The notes beneath the pieces are model-generated. The model did no database searches and was not told the origin of the DNA. It worked only from the letters and a program-made list of their open reading frames with translations. Below are positions 8,968 to 17,101 of a DNA stretch of 64,000 bases, piece by piece (within the stretch, counting starts at the first letter, position 1; each line of letters begins with the position of its first letter). Source of the stretch: Zemynaea arenosa. Its GTDB lineage: Bacteria; Pseudomonadota; Gammaproteobacteria; Burkholderiales; Burkholderiaceae_D. Location of the stretch: the NCBI RefSeq assembly GCF_004614185.1, contig NZ_SPVF01000269.1, forward strand, positions 1-64,000, given 5' to 3'. A program made the position numbers and the translations under genes.

Positions 8968-9894
8968 ATGCTCGACCTGACTGACGTCGCCCTGTTCGTG
9001 CGCGCCTGCGCCACCCGCAACCTGTCCGCCGCCGGGCGCGAATTCGGGCTCTCTCCCGCCGCGTCGTCGGCCCGCCTGGCGCAGCTGGAGCAGCAACTGG
9101 GCGCGCGCCTGCTGCACCGGACCACCCGCCAGCTCGCGCTCACCCAGGAGGGCGATGCCTTCCTGCCCAAAGCTGTCGCGCTGCTGGACGCCGCCGAACA
9201 GGCGTCCGATTCCGTCGGCGATGCGAGCAAGGCGCCGCACGGGCTGCTGCGCGCGGCGGCCTCGGTGTCGTTCGGGCGCCAGCACATCGTGCCCGCGCTG
9301 GCCGCGTTCCTCGGCGCCTACCCCGGCATCCGGCTCGACCTGCGGCTGTCCGACAAGATCATCGACATGGCCGCCAACGGCATTGACGTGGCGGTGCGCA
9401 TCGGCCCCCTGCGCGACTCGTCGGTGGTGGCGCGCAAGCTGGCGCCGAGCCGCATGGTGGTCTGCGCCGCTCCATCGTACCTCGCCACGCACGGCGCACC
9501 GCGCACGCCCGCCGACCTCGCGCAGCATGAGTGCCTGGTGCTGGGGTCATGGAATCCGTGGACCTTCCACAATCCCGACGGCAGCACCGCGACCGTGCGC
9601 GTGAGCGGCCGCCTGCAGAGCGACAATGGAGAAGCCTGCCGCGACGCGGCGGTGGACGGGCTGGGGATTTCGCTGCAGTCGACGTGGTCGGTCTACCAGC
9701 ACCTGCGCGCGGGGACGCTGGTGCGGGTGCTGGCGGACTATCCGGTAGAGCTCGATGCGCAGATCAGCGCGGTGTACCTGAACCGCCAGTACCTGCCGCC
9801 CAAGACGCAGGCCTTCATCGACTTCTTCGCGGCCCGCTTTGGCCCCGAGCCTTACTGGGACTGGCCGGAGGAACCGCGCAAACCGGCGAAGTAG
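8968..9894 (+). CDS. LysR-family transcriptional regulator
   Basis: A 308-residue LTTR. The N-terminal helix-turn-helix is at residues ~18-38 (RNLSAAGREFGLSPAASSARLAQLE), followed by the linker helix and a periplasmic-binding-like effector domain (from about residue 90: LRAAASVSFGRQHIVPAL). The VFVRACATRNLSAAG start and the KLAPSRMVVCAAPSYLA segment place it with the large group of LTTRs that regulate a divergent oxidoreductase. Its last 43 bp overlap the 3' end of the convergent alpha/beta hydrolase gene. Confidence 0.9.
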   Translation: MLDLTDVALFVRACATRNLSAAGREFGLSPAASSARLAQLEQQLGARLLHRTTRQLALTQEGDAFLPKAVALLDAAEQASDSVGDASKAPHGLLRAAASVSFGRQHIVPALAAFLGAYPGIRLDLRLSDKIIDMAANGIDVAVRIGPLRDSSVVARKLAPSRMVVCAAPSYLATHGAPRTPADLAQHECLVLGSWNPWTFHNPDGSTATVRVSGRLQSDNGEACRDAAVDGLGISLQSTWSVYQHLRAGTLVRVLADYPVELDAQISAVYLNRQYLPPKTQAFIDFFAARFGPEPYWDWPEEPRKPAK

Positions 9895-10685
9895 CGCAGC
9901 ACCTCGCCCGCCAGCGCTTCATGTCCGCGCCCCGGCACCACGGTCTCGCCGATGGCCTGGAAACCGTGCGCCTGCGCGAGCTGCCGCGCTTCGGCGAACT
10001 GCGCGTGCAGCGCGCCGCCGCGCCATGGCGTGTCTTCGGCACCGATGAAGGCTTGCACCGGCAGCGTGGCACGGGCGGGATGAGTGGAGAGGTCCGCATC
10101 GTCCACGCAGCGGTGGCGGAAATTGCCCGCGACCGGCGCGGCGGCGGCCAGCGTCTCCGGCTGGCGCAGCGTCAGCGCCCACACGAGGTGGGCGCCTGCT
10201 TCCAGCCCGGTGACGTAGACCTTGGGCTCACCGTGATATGTGCCGCGCACCATGTCCAGCATGCGGTTCACGCCCTCCAGTTCGAAAGCGCACGCGCCCT
10301 GCTTGCCGATACTGTCCCACGTGGCGGCACTGTACGGGTAGACCGCTGGATCACGCTGCCCCTGCGCGCCGAGGATCACGCTATAGGGCATCACGAGAAT
10401 GAAGGGCAGCGCACCGCGCGCGTCCACGTAGCGCTGCATGGCGGAGCGGAAGTTCTTCTCGGCGGATTCCTCCACCAGCACCACGGGCCACGTCCGCTGC
10501 GGCGTCCAGCCCTGCGGCAGCGCGATCAGATACTGCATCGCATGGCCGGGCACAGCGAGCCGTGCGACAGCGCCGGGCGTGGCCAGAGGCTCGGCGGGGG
10601 CCCGATCATCGGCTGGTGCGCTGCGCCAGGCCAGCAGCCCGCCCAGCAGGACAGCCAACGGAAACACAAACGGCGATGCGCGCAT
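9852..10685 (-). CDS. Secreted or membrane-anchored alpha/beta hydrolase (esterase-like)
   Basis: A 277-residue protein with an N-terminal hydrophobic segment (residues 5-20) that could be a signal peptide or anchor. The body resembles esterase/PHB-depolymerase-like alpha/beta hydrolases: an LIALPQGW entry strand, PFILVMPY, a GLEAGAHLVWAL segment where GxSxG would be expected, an Asp in FIGAEDTPW and a His in VPGRGHEAL. The nucleophile elbow reads G-L-E-A-G, so the usual Ser is replaced by Glu; it may be catalytically altered or inactive. GAGGAG lies 5 bp before the ATG, which supports this start. It overlaps lysR tail to tail. Confidence 0.75.
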   Translation of the reverse strand: MRASPFVFPLAVLLGGLLAWRSAPADDRAPAEPLATPGAVARLAVPGHAMQYLIALPQGWTPQRTWPVVLVEESAEKNFRSAMQRYVDARGALPFILVMPYSVILGAQGQRDPAVYPYSAATWDSIGKQGACAFELEGVNRMLDMVRGTYHGEPKVYVTGLEAGAHLVWALTLRQPETLAAAAPVAGNFRHRCVDDADLSTHPARATLPVQAFIGAEDTPWRGGALHAQFAEARQLAQAHGFQAIGETVVPGRGHEALAGEVLRYFAGLRGSSGQSQ

Positions 10686-10748
10686 GGCAGCTCCTCAACA
10701 GATCTGCTGCGGATTATCGATCCGGTTTGCTTAAGGAGAGGTAAAGCC

Positions 10749-11639
10749 CTACTGCGGCGCCGGGAAGGCCGCGAGGTAGAACGGCATCAGATCGTCCGCA
10801 TGGGCCTCGCACAGCTTGATCTCGTTCTCGCAGCCGGGCGGCTGCGGTGTCACGGTCCAGATGACGCTGGTACCATCGCCCAGTTTCGCCCCGCCGATCG
10901 GCGCATCCTGGCCGAGGCTCGGCACGGCGGCCGCCCACGCAAAGTCGCGCCGGTGCAGCTTGCGAATGGTGCCCAGGCCGAAGTCGAGTACGAAACGCTC
11001 GTCGATGACGCAGAACGCATGCCCGTCCACCTGGCCCGGCCGGGCCCCGCCCGCTCCGACCCGGAAGACGGTCTCGCCCGCGCTGTTGAGCAAGGTGACG
11101 GTGCCGTAAGCAATGCGTGCCTGGCGGCCGAGCAGGCGCGCCACGCGCTCGACCATGGTCGCCATCATGAAACAGGTGGACCCGTAGTTGTGCAGGTAGA
11201 ACCAGCCGAGGTCGAAGAAGCGGTCATACAGCATCTCGACGAACGCCCGGTCGCCCGCATCGGCCAGCACGCACAGCAGTTGCTGGGCATGCAGCCGGTC
11301 GCGCGGAATGAAGCGGCGGTCGAATTCCGTCTGGTATTCCCGCAGCAGGAAGTCGAAGCGCGCGGTGGGCACCAGCGCGCGCGCCGCGCCCTCGCCAGCC
11401 ACCTCGATCAGCCCCGCCGCCGCCAGTTCGGCCACATGCGCATCGACCACGGCGGCGTCATAGGCGAGCTGGGCATGCGCCTCCGCCAGCGCCAGCGTCT
11501 TGCCTGCCGCGTGCGCGGCGCCGATCAGCAGGAACAGGTCATACCCGACCAGCGAGCCGGTGAGCGGAATGTGGGTGACGACCCAGTTGCGGATCTGTGC
11601 GACCGCCTGCAGGACCGTGCTTGCGCTGTTTGTTGCCAT
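10749..11639 (-). CDS. Unknown protein: N-terminal winged-helix-like region plus transglutaminase/NAT-like core
   Basis: A 296-residue protein I cannot assign to a named family. Residues ~25-90 look like a winged helix of the MarR/methyltransferase-dimerisation kind (short helices, then a LIEVAGEGAARALVPT hairpin). Residues 150-225 contain a Cys at the start of a helix (GSTCFMMATMVERVARLLG, C156), a His (VDGHAFCV, H207) and an Asp (FVLDFGLG, D219), the spacing and context seen in papain-fold transglutaminase and arylamine N-acetyltransferase domains. The function is therefore inferred only at fold level. It is co-directional with the hydrolase, 63 bp upstream. Confidence 0.7.
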   Translation of the reverse strand: MATNSASTVLQAVAQIRNWVVTHIPLTGSLVGYDLFLLIGAAHAAGKTLALAEAHAQLAYDAAVVDAHVAELAAAGLIEVAGEGAARALVPTARFDFLLREYQTEFDRRFIPRDRLHAQQLLCVLADAGDRAFVEMLYDRFFDLGWFYLHNYGSTCFMMATMVERVARLLGRQARIAYGTVTLLNSAGETVFRVGAGGARPGQVDGHAFCVIDERFVLDFGLGTIRKLHRRDFAWAAAVPSLGQDAPIGGAKLGDGTSVIWTVTPQPPGCENEIKLCEAHADDLMPFYLAAFPAPQ

Positions 11640-11722
11640 CTATCAAGTTTGCCAAACGCTCTAGATTGTTTCAAGGTGCTGAAACGTTCCGTTACAAAGT
11701 TCAAGATGGGCAGGGCGATGCG

Positions 11723-12307
11723 TCAAGACGCGGCGTGGGCCTTGCCGTTGGCAGGTTCGCACTCAGGCACATGCTCGCCGGTCAGCTTGGACAGCAACCG
11801 CAGCTGGATGCGCTGCAGCTTCAGCAGCTCCTCCCACTCCTGCAGCTTCAGAGCATCCAGTTTGGCATGAAGTTCCATGATTTCCAGTTCCGCTTTGAGA
11901 TTCACCTCGTAATCGTGCTGCGCGTTCTGGCGATCCTTGGTGGCCTGGCGGTTCTGCGACATCAGGATCACCGGCGCCTGGAACGAGGCCAGCATCGACA
12001 GCATCAGGTTCAGCAGGATGTAGGGATAGGGATCGAAGGGCTTGTCGCCCGCGCGCGCCAGCAGCACCGAATTGATGACCACCCAGCCAATCAGGATGCC
12101 GAAGAACAGGCTGATGAACACCCACGAGCCGCCGAAGCGGGCGATGGCGTCGGCCGCGCGCTCGCCCAAGGTGGATTCCGAATCATCCTCCTGTTCGCGC
12201 TGGGTGCGCGCAATGGAGCGGCGCTCCTTGAGGTGCAGTTCGACGGATTCATTACTGCGCTCACGATTGGCCTTGCGCTCGGCGCGGTAGCGGTCCCGCA
12301 GGGTCAT
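11723..12307 (-). CDS. DUF1003 inner-membrane protein
   Basis: A 194-residue DUF1003 protein. A charged, Arg/Glu-rich N-terminus (1-50) is followed by the family core: GSWVFISLFFGILIGWVVIN (first membrane helix), FDPYPYILLNLMLSM and a second helix leading to APVILMSQNRQ, then a conserved basic linker and a C-terminal coiled coil of about 60 residues. The role of DUF1003 is unknown. AAGGAG lies 6 bp before the ATG, which fixes the start. It is divergent from the DUF1857 gene with a 128-bp gap that has a 7-bp inverted repeat (GATTCAG/CTGAATC). Confidence 0.85.
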   Translation of the reverse strand: MTLRDRYRAERKANRERSNESVELHLKERRSIARTQREQEDDSESTLGERAADAIARFGGSWVFISLFFGILIGWVVINSVLLARAGDKPFDPYPYILLNLMLSMLASFQAPVILMSQNRQATKDRQNAQHDYEVNLKAELEIMELHAKLDALKLQEWEELLKLQRIQLRLLSKLTGEHVPECEPANGKAHAAS

Positions 12308-12435
12308 GACGGTCTCCTTGTGATTCAGACAAGGTCAGTGTAGCGCTGAATCATTTGCCGAGCTGCACGATCGGAGATCTTGTCCTATCGGTTACCATCC
12401 ACATATACAGCGAATCGGCCTTCAGCGAGTCTTCC

Positions 12436-12921
12436 ATGAAATTTGAGCACCTCATCCAGATCAACGATCCCCTGAACCCGCTGGTGGACAGCCTGACCCG
12501 CGAGCAGCTGTGGCGCGGTCTGGTGCTGCGCGCCGAATCGCCGCGCATGTTCATGCCGCACCTGGACGAGTGCACGCTGGACGAGCGGGAAGCCGGCAGC
12601 TTCCGGCGCCGCCTGCGCTACGGCGAGCTGGTGATCGAGGACCGCGTGACGCTCACGCCGCTGTGCCAGGTCCGCTACGACGTGCCGGTGCAGGACGAGA
12701 TCGCCGCCTCCACGCTGGTGATGACCATCGAGGCGCCGGACGAGCAGCAGCTGTTCGTGCGCTTCCAGTACGACGACGGCCTGGGCGAGCACAGCGACCC
12801 GGCCAACGCCATGTACGACGACTTCAAGCGCTCGGCCTACACGGAAGCCGACATCGACACCATCCGCATCGTCCGCCAGCTCGCGGCCGAGGGCAAGCTG
12901 GACGCCAGCCTGCTCAACTGA
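12436..12921 (+). CDS. DUF1857 (SRPBCC/AtaL-like) protein
   Basis: A 161-residue single-domain protein of the START/SRPBCC fold. The start MKFEHLIQINDPLNPLVDSLT, the LWRGLVLRAESPRMFMPHLDEC segment and the acidic DDGLGEHSDPANAMYDD region are typical of DUF1857. The fold forms a hydrophobic ligand pocket; no substrate is known for bacterial members. ATG 12436 is chosen over an upstream in-frame ATG at 12355, because the extra 27 residues show no family-like sequence. It ends 7 bp from the convergent flavoprotein gene. Confidence 0.85.
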   Translation: MKFEHLIQINDPLNPLVDSLTREQLWRGLVLRAESPRMFMPHLDECTLDEREAGSFRRRLRYGELVIEDRVTLTPLCQVRYDVPVQDEIAASTLVMTIEAPDEQQLFVRFQYDDGLGEHSDPANAMYDDFKRSAYTEADIDTIRIVRQLAAEGKLDASLLN

Positions 12922-12928
12922 CCCCGGC

Positions 12929-14371
12929 TCAGATGCCGGGCGTGCGGTCCGGGCCCGGCGGCTCGGGCGGGACGCCTTTGTCGATGTTGGCCTGCAGGTC
13001 GCGCAGCGCGGTGCGCACGCCTTCTTCGATCACCGGATGGTAGAACGGCATATCGAGCATCTCCTTCACCGTGAGCCGGCACTGGTAGGCCCAGGCCAGC
13101 AGGTGTCCCAGGTTCTCGCCGCGCGGCGCGATCATCTCCGCGCCCAAAAACTTCCCGGTCCGGTACTCGCCGTACACTCGCAGCAGCCCGCGGTTCTGCA
13201 GCATCACGCGGCTGCGGCCCTGGTTGTGGAAGGACACCTGCCCCACCGCGAACGCCGGCTTGCCTTCGCCGGACAGCTCGCGGTAGCTGCGCCCTAGCGC
13301 CACCACGTTCGGCTCCGTGAACGCGATCGTCAGCGGCGCGCGCCGCAAGCCGGGGCGCACATCCGGGTAGCGCCCCGCATTGTCGCCCGCGATCCGGCCG
13401 TGGTCGGACGCCTCCGGCAGTACCGGCCGCTCCGCATTCGCATCTCCCGCAATGAAAATATGCGAGGCCCCACACTGCATGGTGCGTGGATCGAACAGCG
13501 GAATTCCGCGCGGGCTGAGTTCCAGCCCTGTGCATTCGAGCCCCAGCATGTCCACATTCGGCAGCCGCCCCGACGCGCACAGCACGTACTGGTAGCGCTC
13601 CGTCACCTCGTCGCCAGCGGTGGTGCGCATGGTGAGCTCGATCTCGTCTCCATGCTGCGTGGCGCGCAAGGGCAGGTGCTGGAAGCGGATATCCATTTCT
13701 TCCGACAGCACGCGCATCGCCGTCTCGCGCACCACCGGGTCGGTCAGCTGCGCCACGCTGCCGCCGCGCGCATACATCGTCACGCGCACGCCCAGCCGCG
13801 ACAGCGCCTGCCCCAGTTCCAGCCCGATCACGCCGGTGCCGATGACCGCCACCGATTTTGGCAAGTCCGTCCATTCGAACACGTCGTCATTGACGATCAC
13901 GTTCGGCCCCACGTTATGCAGCTCGGTCGGCACGAACGGCCGCGAGCCGGTCGCAATCACCGCGGTCTGGAAACGCACGAGGGTATGCTCATCGATCTGC
14001 AGCGTATGCGGTGATGTGAAGCGGGCATGCCCGCGCAGCTTGTCCTCCGCGGGAATCGCATCCACGCCTTCCAGCACAAAGCCGACGAAGCGATCGCGCT
14101 CGCTGCGCACGCGCGCCATCACGGCCGCGCCGTCGATGCGCGTCGCGCCCGCATGCACGCCGAAACCCGCCGCGTGTTCCAGCATGTGCGCAGCCTCCGC
14201 CGCCGCGATCAGCAGCTTGCTCGGCATGCAGCCCACGCGCGCGCAGGTGGTGCCATACGGCCCGCTTTCGATGATGACCGCGCGCTTGCCATGCGTGCGC
14301 GCCGCCCGGTATGCGCCCAGGCCGGCCGTTCCGGCTCCGATCACGGCCACGTCGACTTCGAGTTCCTGCAT
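12929..14371 (-). CDS. Dihydrolipoyl dehydrogenase-like FAD/NAD(P) disulfide oxidoreductase
   Basis: A 480-residue class I pyridine nucleotide-disulfide reductase. Visible parts: FAD-binding VIGAGTAGLGAYRAA at the N-terminus, the redox-active disulfide CARVGC followed by MPSK (~42-47), the NAD-binding GTGVIGLELGQAL, the second FAD motif HIFIAGDANAERP, and the C-terminal FYHPVIEE with the His/Glu pair that completes the active site across the dimer. It therefore looks catalytically intact. It is not next to 2-oxoacid dehydrogenase genes, so the substrate (lipoamide or another disulfide) is open. ATG 14371 is preceded by GGGAGGGG at good spacing; a GTG 21 bp upstream lacks this. Confidence 0.87.
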   Translation of the reverse strand: MQELEVDVAVIGAGTAGLGAYRAARTHGKRAVIIESGPYGTTCARVGCMPSKLLIAAAEAAHMLEHAAGFGVHAGATRIDGAAVMARVRSERDRFVGFVLEGVDAIPAEDKLRGHARFTSPHTLQIDEHTLVRFQTAVIATGSRPFVPTELHNVGPNVIVNDDVFEWTDLPKSVAVIGTGVIGLELGQALSRLGVRVTMYARGGSVAQLTDPVVRETAMRVLSEEMDIRFQHLPLRATQHGDEIELTMRTTAGDEVTERYQYVLCASGRLPNVDMLGLECTGLELSPRGIPLFDPRTMQCGASHIFIAGDANAERPVLPEASDHGRIAGDNAGRYPDVRPGLRRAPLTIAFTEPNVVALGRSYRELSGEGKPAFAVGQVSFHNQGRSRVMLQNRGLLRVYGEYRTGKFLGAEMIAPRGENLGHLLAWAYQCRLTVKEMLDMPFYHPVIEEGVRTALRDLQANIDKGVPPEPPGPDRTPGI

Positions 14372-14445
14372 GATCCCCTCCCACGTTGACACTGTCCGTT
14401 TTTATACCGGAAAACGGCATCGCGGGTTGCCGGGCAGGGCGTTTT

Positions 14446-16455
14446 TCAGATGTCGACCGGGTCCACTTCCAGCGACCATTTCACGCGGGACTTCAGCGCG
14501 CGCAGGGCGGCCATCCAGGTCTTGAGGAAGGCCTGCAGCGCAGGCCGGGAGTTGGACTCGACGAGCAGCTGCGCGCGCTCCACGTTGTGCACGCGGGTCA
14601 TCGTCATCGGGATCGGATCGTTGAGGGTGATGCCGTCATGCTCGACGCAGTCGCGCGCCTGCTGCAGGAATTCCAGCGCCAGGGCCAGCTCGCGCGCCTC
14701 CGCGCGCAACAGCGCCTGGTACATGAACGGCGGCAGCGCGGCCTGGCGCCGCTCGGTGAGCAGGCTGGCCGCAAAGCGGTCGTAGTCGTGCTTCATCACC
14801 GCCGAGTACAGCGGATGCTGCACGTAGCGGGTCTGGATCAGCACTTCGCTGTGATTGCCGCCGGCGCGGCCCGCACGCCCGGCGACCTGCATCAGCTGCG
14901 CAAACAGCCGCTCGCTGGCGCGGTAGTCCTGCGAGAACAGGGCCGTATCGGGGTTCAGGATGCCGACCAGCGTGAGACGCTTGAAGTCATGCCCCTTGGC
15001 GACCATCTGGGTACCGACCAGGATATCGACCTCGCCCCGGTGCACCGTGTCGAAGGCCGCTTGCGCGCTGCCCTTGCGGCGCGTGGAATCGGCGTCGATG
15101 CGCAGGATGCGCGCTTCGGGGAACATCAGTTGCAGGCCCTCTTCCACGCGCTGCGTGCCGCGGCCCAGCGGCTGCAGGTCCACGTTGCCACAGGTCGGGC
15201 AGGCGCGCGGGATGCGCAGCTCCAGCGAACAATGGTGGCAGCGCAGCCGGTGTTCCGGCCGGTGCAGCACCATGAAGGAGGTGCAGCGCGTGCACTCGCT
15301 CACCCAGCCGCACGCATCGCACGAGATCACGGGCGCATAGCCGCGCCGGTTCAGGAACAGCAGCGACTGTTCGCCCCTTTCCATGCGCGCCTTGAGGGCT
15401 GCGACGAGCCCGGACGTGAGGCCGTCCTTGGGCCGGTCCTTCTCCATGTCCAGCAGCCGCACGCGCGGCAGCACCGCATCCTTGACCGCGCGCTCGCGCA
15501 GCTCCAGCTTGCGGTAGCGGCCCGACTGCGCGTGGTGCCAGGTCTCCAGCGAGGGCGTGGCCGATCCGAGCACGATCGGGATATCCAGCTGGCGCGCGCG
15601 CCACACCGCCAGGTCACGTGCAGAGTAGCGCAGGCCTTCCTGCTGCTTGTAGGAGGGGTCGTGCTCCTCATCGATGACGATCAGCTTCAGATGCGGCAGC
15701 GAGGCGAGGATCGCCAGCCGCGTGCCCAGCACGATGCGCGCGCGCCCGGTGTGGGCGGCCAGCCAGTTGTACATCCGCTCGCCCTCGGCCAGGCTGCTGT
15801 GCAGGGTGGCCAGCATCACGCCCGGGAAGCGCGCCCGGATGTTCCCCTCCAGCTGCGGCGTGAGGTTGATCTCCGGTACCAGGATCAGGATCTGGCCCTG
15901 CGGCGCGCGGGCCAGCACCTGCGCACAGGCCTGCAGATAGACCTCGGTCTTGCCGCTGCCCGTCACGCCATACAGCAGCGTGGGCGCAAAGCCGTGCGCC
16001 TGGCCGATCGCATCGGCCGCGGTGTGCTGGGCCGCGTTCAGCAGCGGCACGTTGGCGGGCGCCGCGTCGTGTGCGTCTTCGAGCTTGGCGAGCTTCTTGA
16101 TGGCGCGGTCCAGGTTGACCGTGCTCTCCAGCCGCAGGTTCTTGGGCAACCCGGGCAGCGCGACTTCGCCCAGCGGCCGCTGGTAGTAGTCCGCCGCAAA
16201 CCCCGCCAGCGCGATCCACTCGGCGGACAAGGGCTCCAGCTGGCTACGCACCGCCAGCGCATCCTTGAGCTTTTCCACCGGCACATCTGTTTCCTGCCGG
16301 ATCTCGACTATGAGCCCGACTACTTCGCGCCGCCCGAACGGCACCAGTGCCAGCTGTCCCACCCGCGGCGGCGCCTCAGGCGCGTACTCCCAGCGATAGT
16401 CGAACAGGCTATCGAGGGGCGTATCGAGGGCGATGTGGAGAAAGCAGACCGGCAT
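14446..16455 (-). CDS. priA: Primosomal protein N' (replication restart helicase PriA)
   Basis: A 669-residue SF2 helicase that recognises abandoned forks and reloads the replisome. The N-terminal 3'-end-binding domain (PVCFLHIALDTPLDSLFDY) is followed by Walker A (GVTGSGKTE), the DEEH box (VIDEEHDPSY), motif III (GSATPS) and the paired zinc-binding cysteines: CDACG, CTRC, CHHC and CPTCG around residues 375-415. Motif VI appears as QVAGRAGR. It ends 74 bp from the flavoprotein start on the same strand. The 646 bp upstream carry a DnaA-box-like cluster. Confidence 0.96.
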   Translation of the reverse strand: MPVCFLHIALDTPLDSLFDYRWEYAPEAPPRVGQLALVPFGRREVVGLIVEIRQETDVPVEKLKDALAVRSQLEPLSAEWIALAGFAADYYQRPLGEVALPGLPKNLRLESTVNLDRAIKKLAKLEDAHDAAPANVPLLNAAQHTAADAIGQAHGFAPTLLYGVTGSGKTEVYLQACAQVLARAPQGQILILVPEINLTPQLEGNIRARFPGVMLATLHSSLAEGERMYNWLAAHTGRARIVLGTRLAILASLPHLKLIVIDEEHDPSYKQQEGLRYSARDLAVWRARQLDIPIVLGSATPSLETWHHAQSGRYRKLELRERAVKDAVLPRVRLLDMEKDRPKDGLTSGLVAALKARMERGEQSLLFLNRRGYAPVISCDACGWVSECTRCTSFMVLHRPEHRLRCHHCSLELRIPRACPTCGNVDLQPLGRGTQRVEEGLQLMFPEARILRIDADSTRRKGSAQAAFDTVHRGEVDILVGTQMVAKGHDFKRLTLVGILNPDTALFSQDYRASERLFAQLMQVAGRAGRAGGNHSEVLIQTRYVQHPLYSAVMKHDYDRFAASLLTERRQAALPPFMYQALLRAEARELALALEFLQQARDCVEHDGITLNDPIPMTMTRVHNVERAQLLVESNSRPALQAFLKTWMAALRALKSRVKWSLEVDPVDI

Positions 16456-16476
16456 GGCGGGGCGTCAGACTCCGCC

Positions 16477-16497
16477 TGTGGAAAACTTTGTGGACAA
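16477..16497. repeat. 21-bp direct repeat, copy 1 (two DnaA-box-like 9-mers in tandem)
   Basis: TGTGGAAAACTTTGTGGACAA. The second copy at 16847-16867 differs at two positions. Each copy contains two TGTGGANAA motifs on the same strand, 12 bp apart. Finding a paired-box module twice in one intergenic region argues against chance. Confidence 0.7.
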
Positions 16498-16832
16498 GGA
16501 ATTTCCCGTGGAACAAATCATTTGCGATCAATCAACAGAATAACGCGTTCCGAAGAATGCAAGGACAACTTCTTCAATGATTACAGGGACTTGGCAAATA
16601 CTGTTGAGCTGGTGGACCGGTTGGCTTCACTCAGCCGTTTTGTGCATAAGTGCATGCGCATGCCGGGTTTATGTAGTCGATGTTGCCACATTTGGAGGGC
16701 AGCCAGACATTCATCCACATGCATGCCTCCGCACTCTGCCGAGGTCTCGAAAATATCATGCACCGCAGCAGTCTCCTCATGTAAAACTTGAAGAAATCGC
16801 GTAAACCACCGTCCCGGAAGCGCTTTTCCGTT

Positions 16833-16867
16833 TTGTCCACATACGCTGTGGACAACTTTGTGGAGAA
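16833..16867. repeat. Inverted DnaA-box-like pair overlapping direct-repeat copy 2
   Basis: TTGTCCACA at 16833-16841 and TGTGGACAA at 16847-16855 are perfect inverted copies around a 5-bp spacer (a 23-bp palindromic unit). The right arm is also the first half of the second 21-bp direct repeat, which runs to 16867. Just downstream, CTTTTCTC and GAGAGAAG flank TAT to form a further short inverted repeat. Confidence 0.7.
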
Positions 16868-17101
16868 AAGTCCCGCAACTAGCTTTTCTCTATGAGAGAA
16901 GATTTCCGCTTGGAAGTTCTCTCTCGGCGGCGAGAAAATTTTCTACGGCAAATCAACAGCTTAGCGATGGCCCGTAGAACCGGCATTTTTCCACAGCTGT
17001 TCCGGCCCGCTTCCCGCCGGATGTGAATAAGTGTGGGAATTCACAACAGGTTGACAACGACGGAGCGGGGGCGGAACAGACGGTTTTTTAGTCAAACTAC
17101 A

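Larger units (their letters stand above)
16456..17101. other. Long priA-hemE intergenic region with clustered DnaA-box-like sequences: candidate replication origin or DnaA-controlled region
   Basis: This 646-bp stretch has no convincing gene and is visibly AT-richer than its neighbours. On both strands I find nine 9-mers resembling the DnaA box TTATNCACA. Perfect or TTWTNCACA matches: 16477-16485 (minus), 16641-16649 (TTATGCACA, minus), 16987-16995 (plus) and 17022-17030 (TTATTCACA, minus). One-mismatch forms: 16489-16497, 16711-16719, 16833-16841, 16847-16855 and 16859-16867. Several are spaced 12-14 bp apart. An AT-rich stretch at about 16500-16620 could be an unwinding element. hemE borders oriC in some alphaproteobacteria; dnaA itself is not in the window. 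Confidence 0.5.

Noticed and set aside
16581-16763. A 60-codon minus-strand frame in the priA-hemE gap
   Set aside because: No ribosome binding site or recognisable features; it lies within the DnaA-box cluster.
14386-16791. An 801-codon plus-strand open frame over priA
   Set aside because: Antisense to a gene with all PriA motifs; no family-like sequence.
17060-17101. Possible Rho-independent terminator after hemE (run of six T at 17084-17089)
   Set aside because: The T run is on the plus strand, the wrong direction for hemE, and no good stem precedes it.
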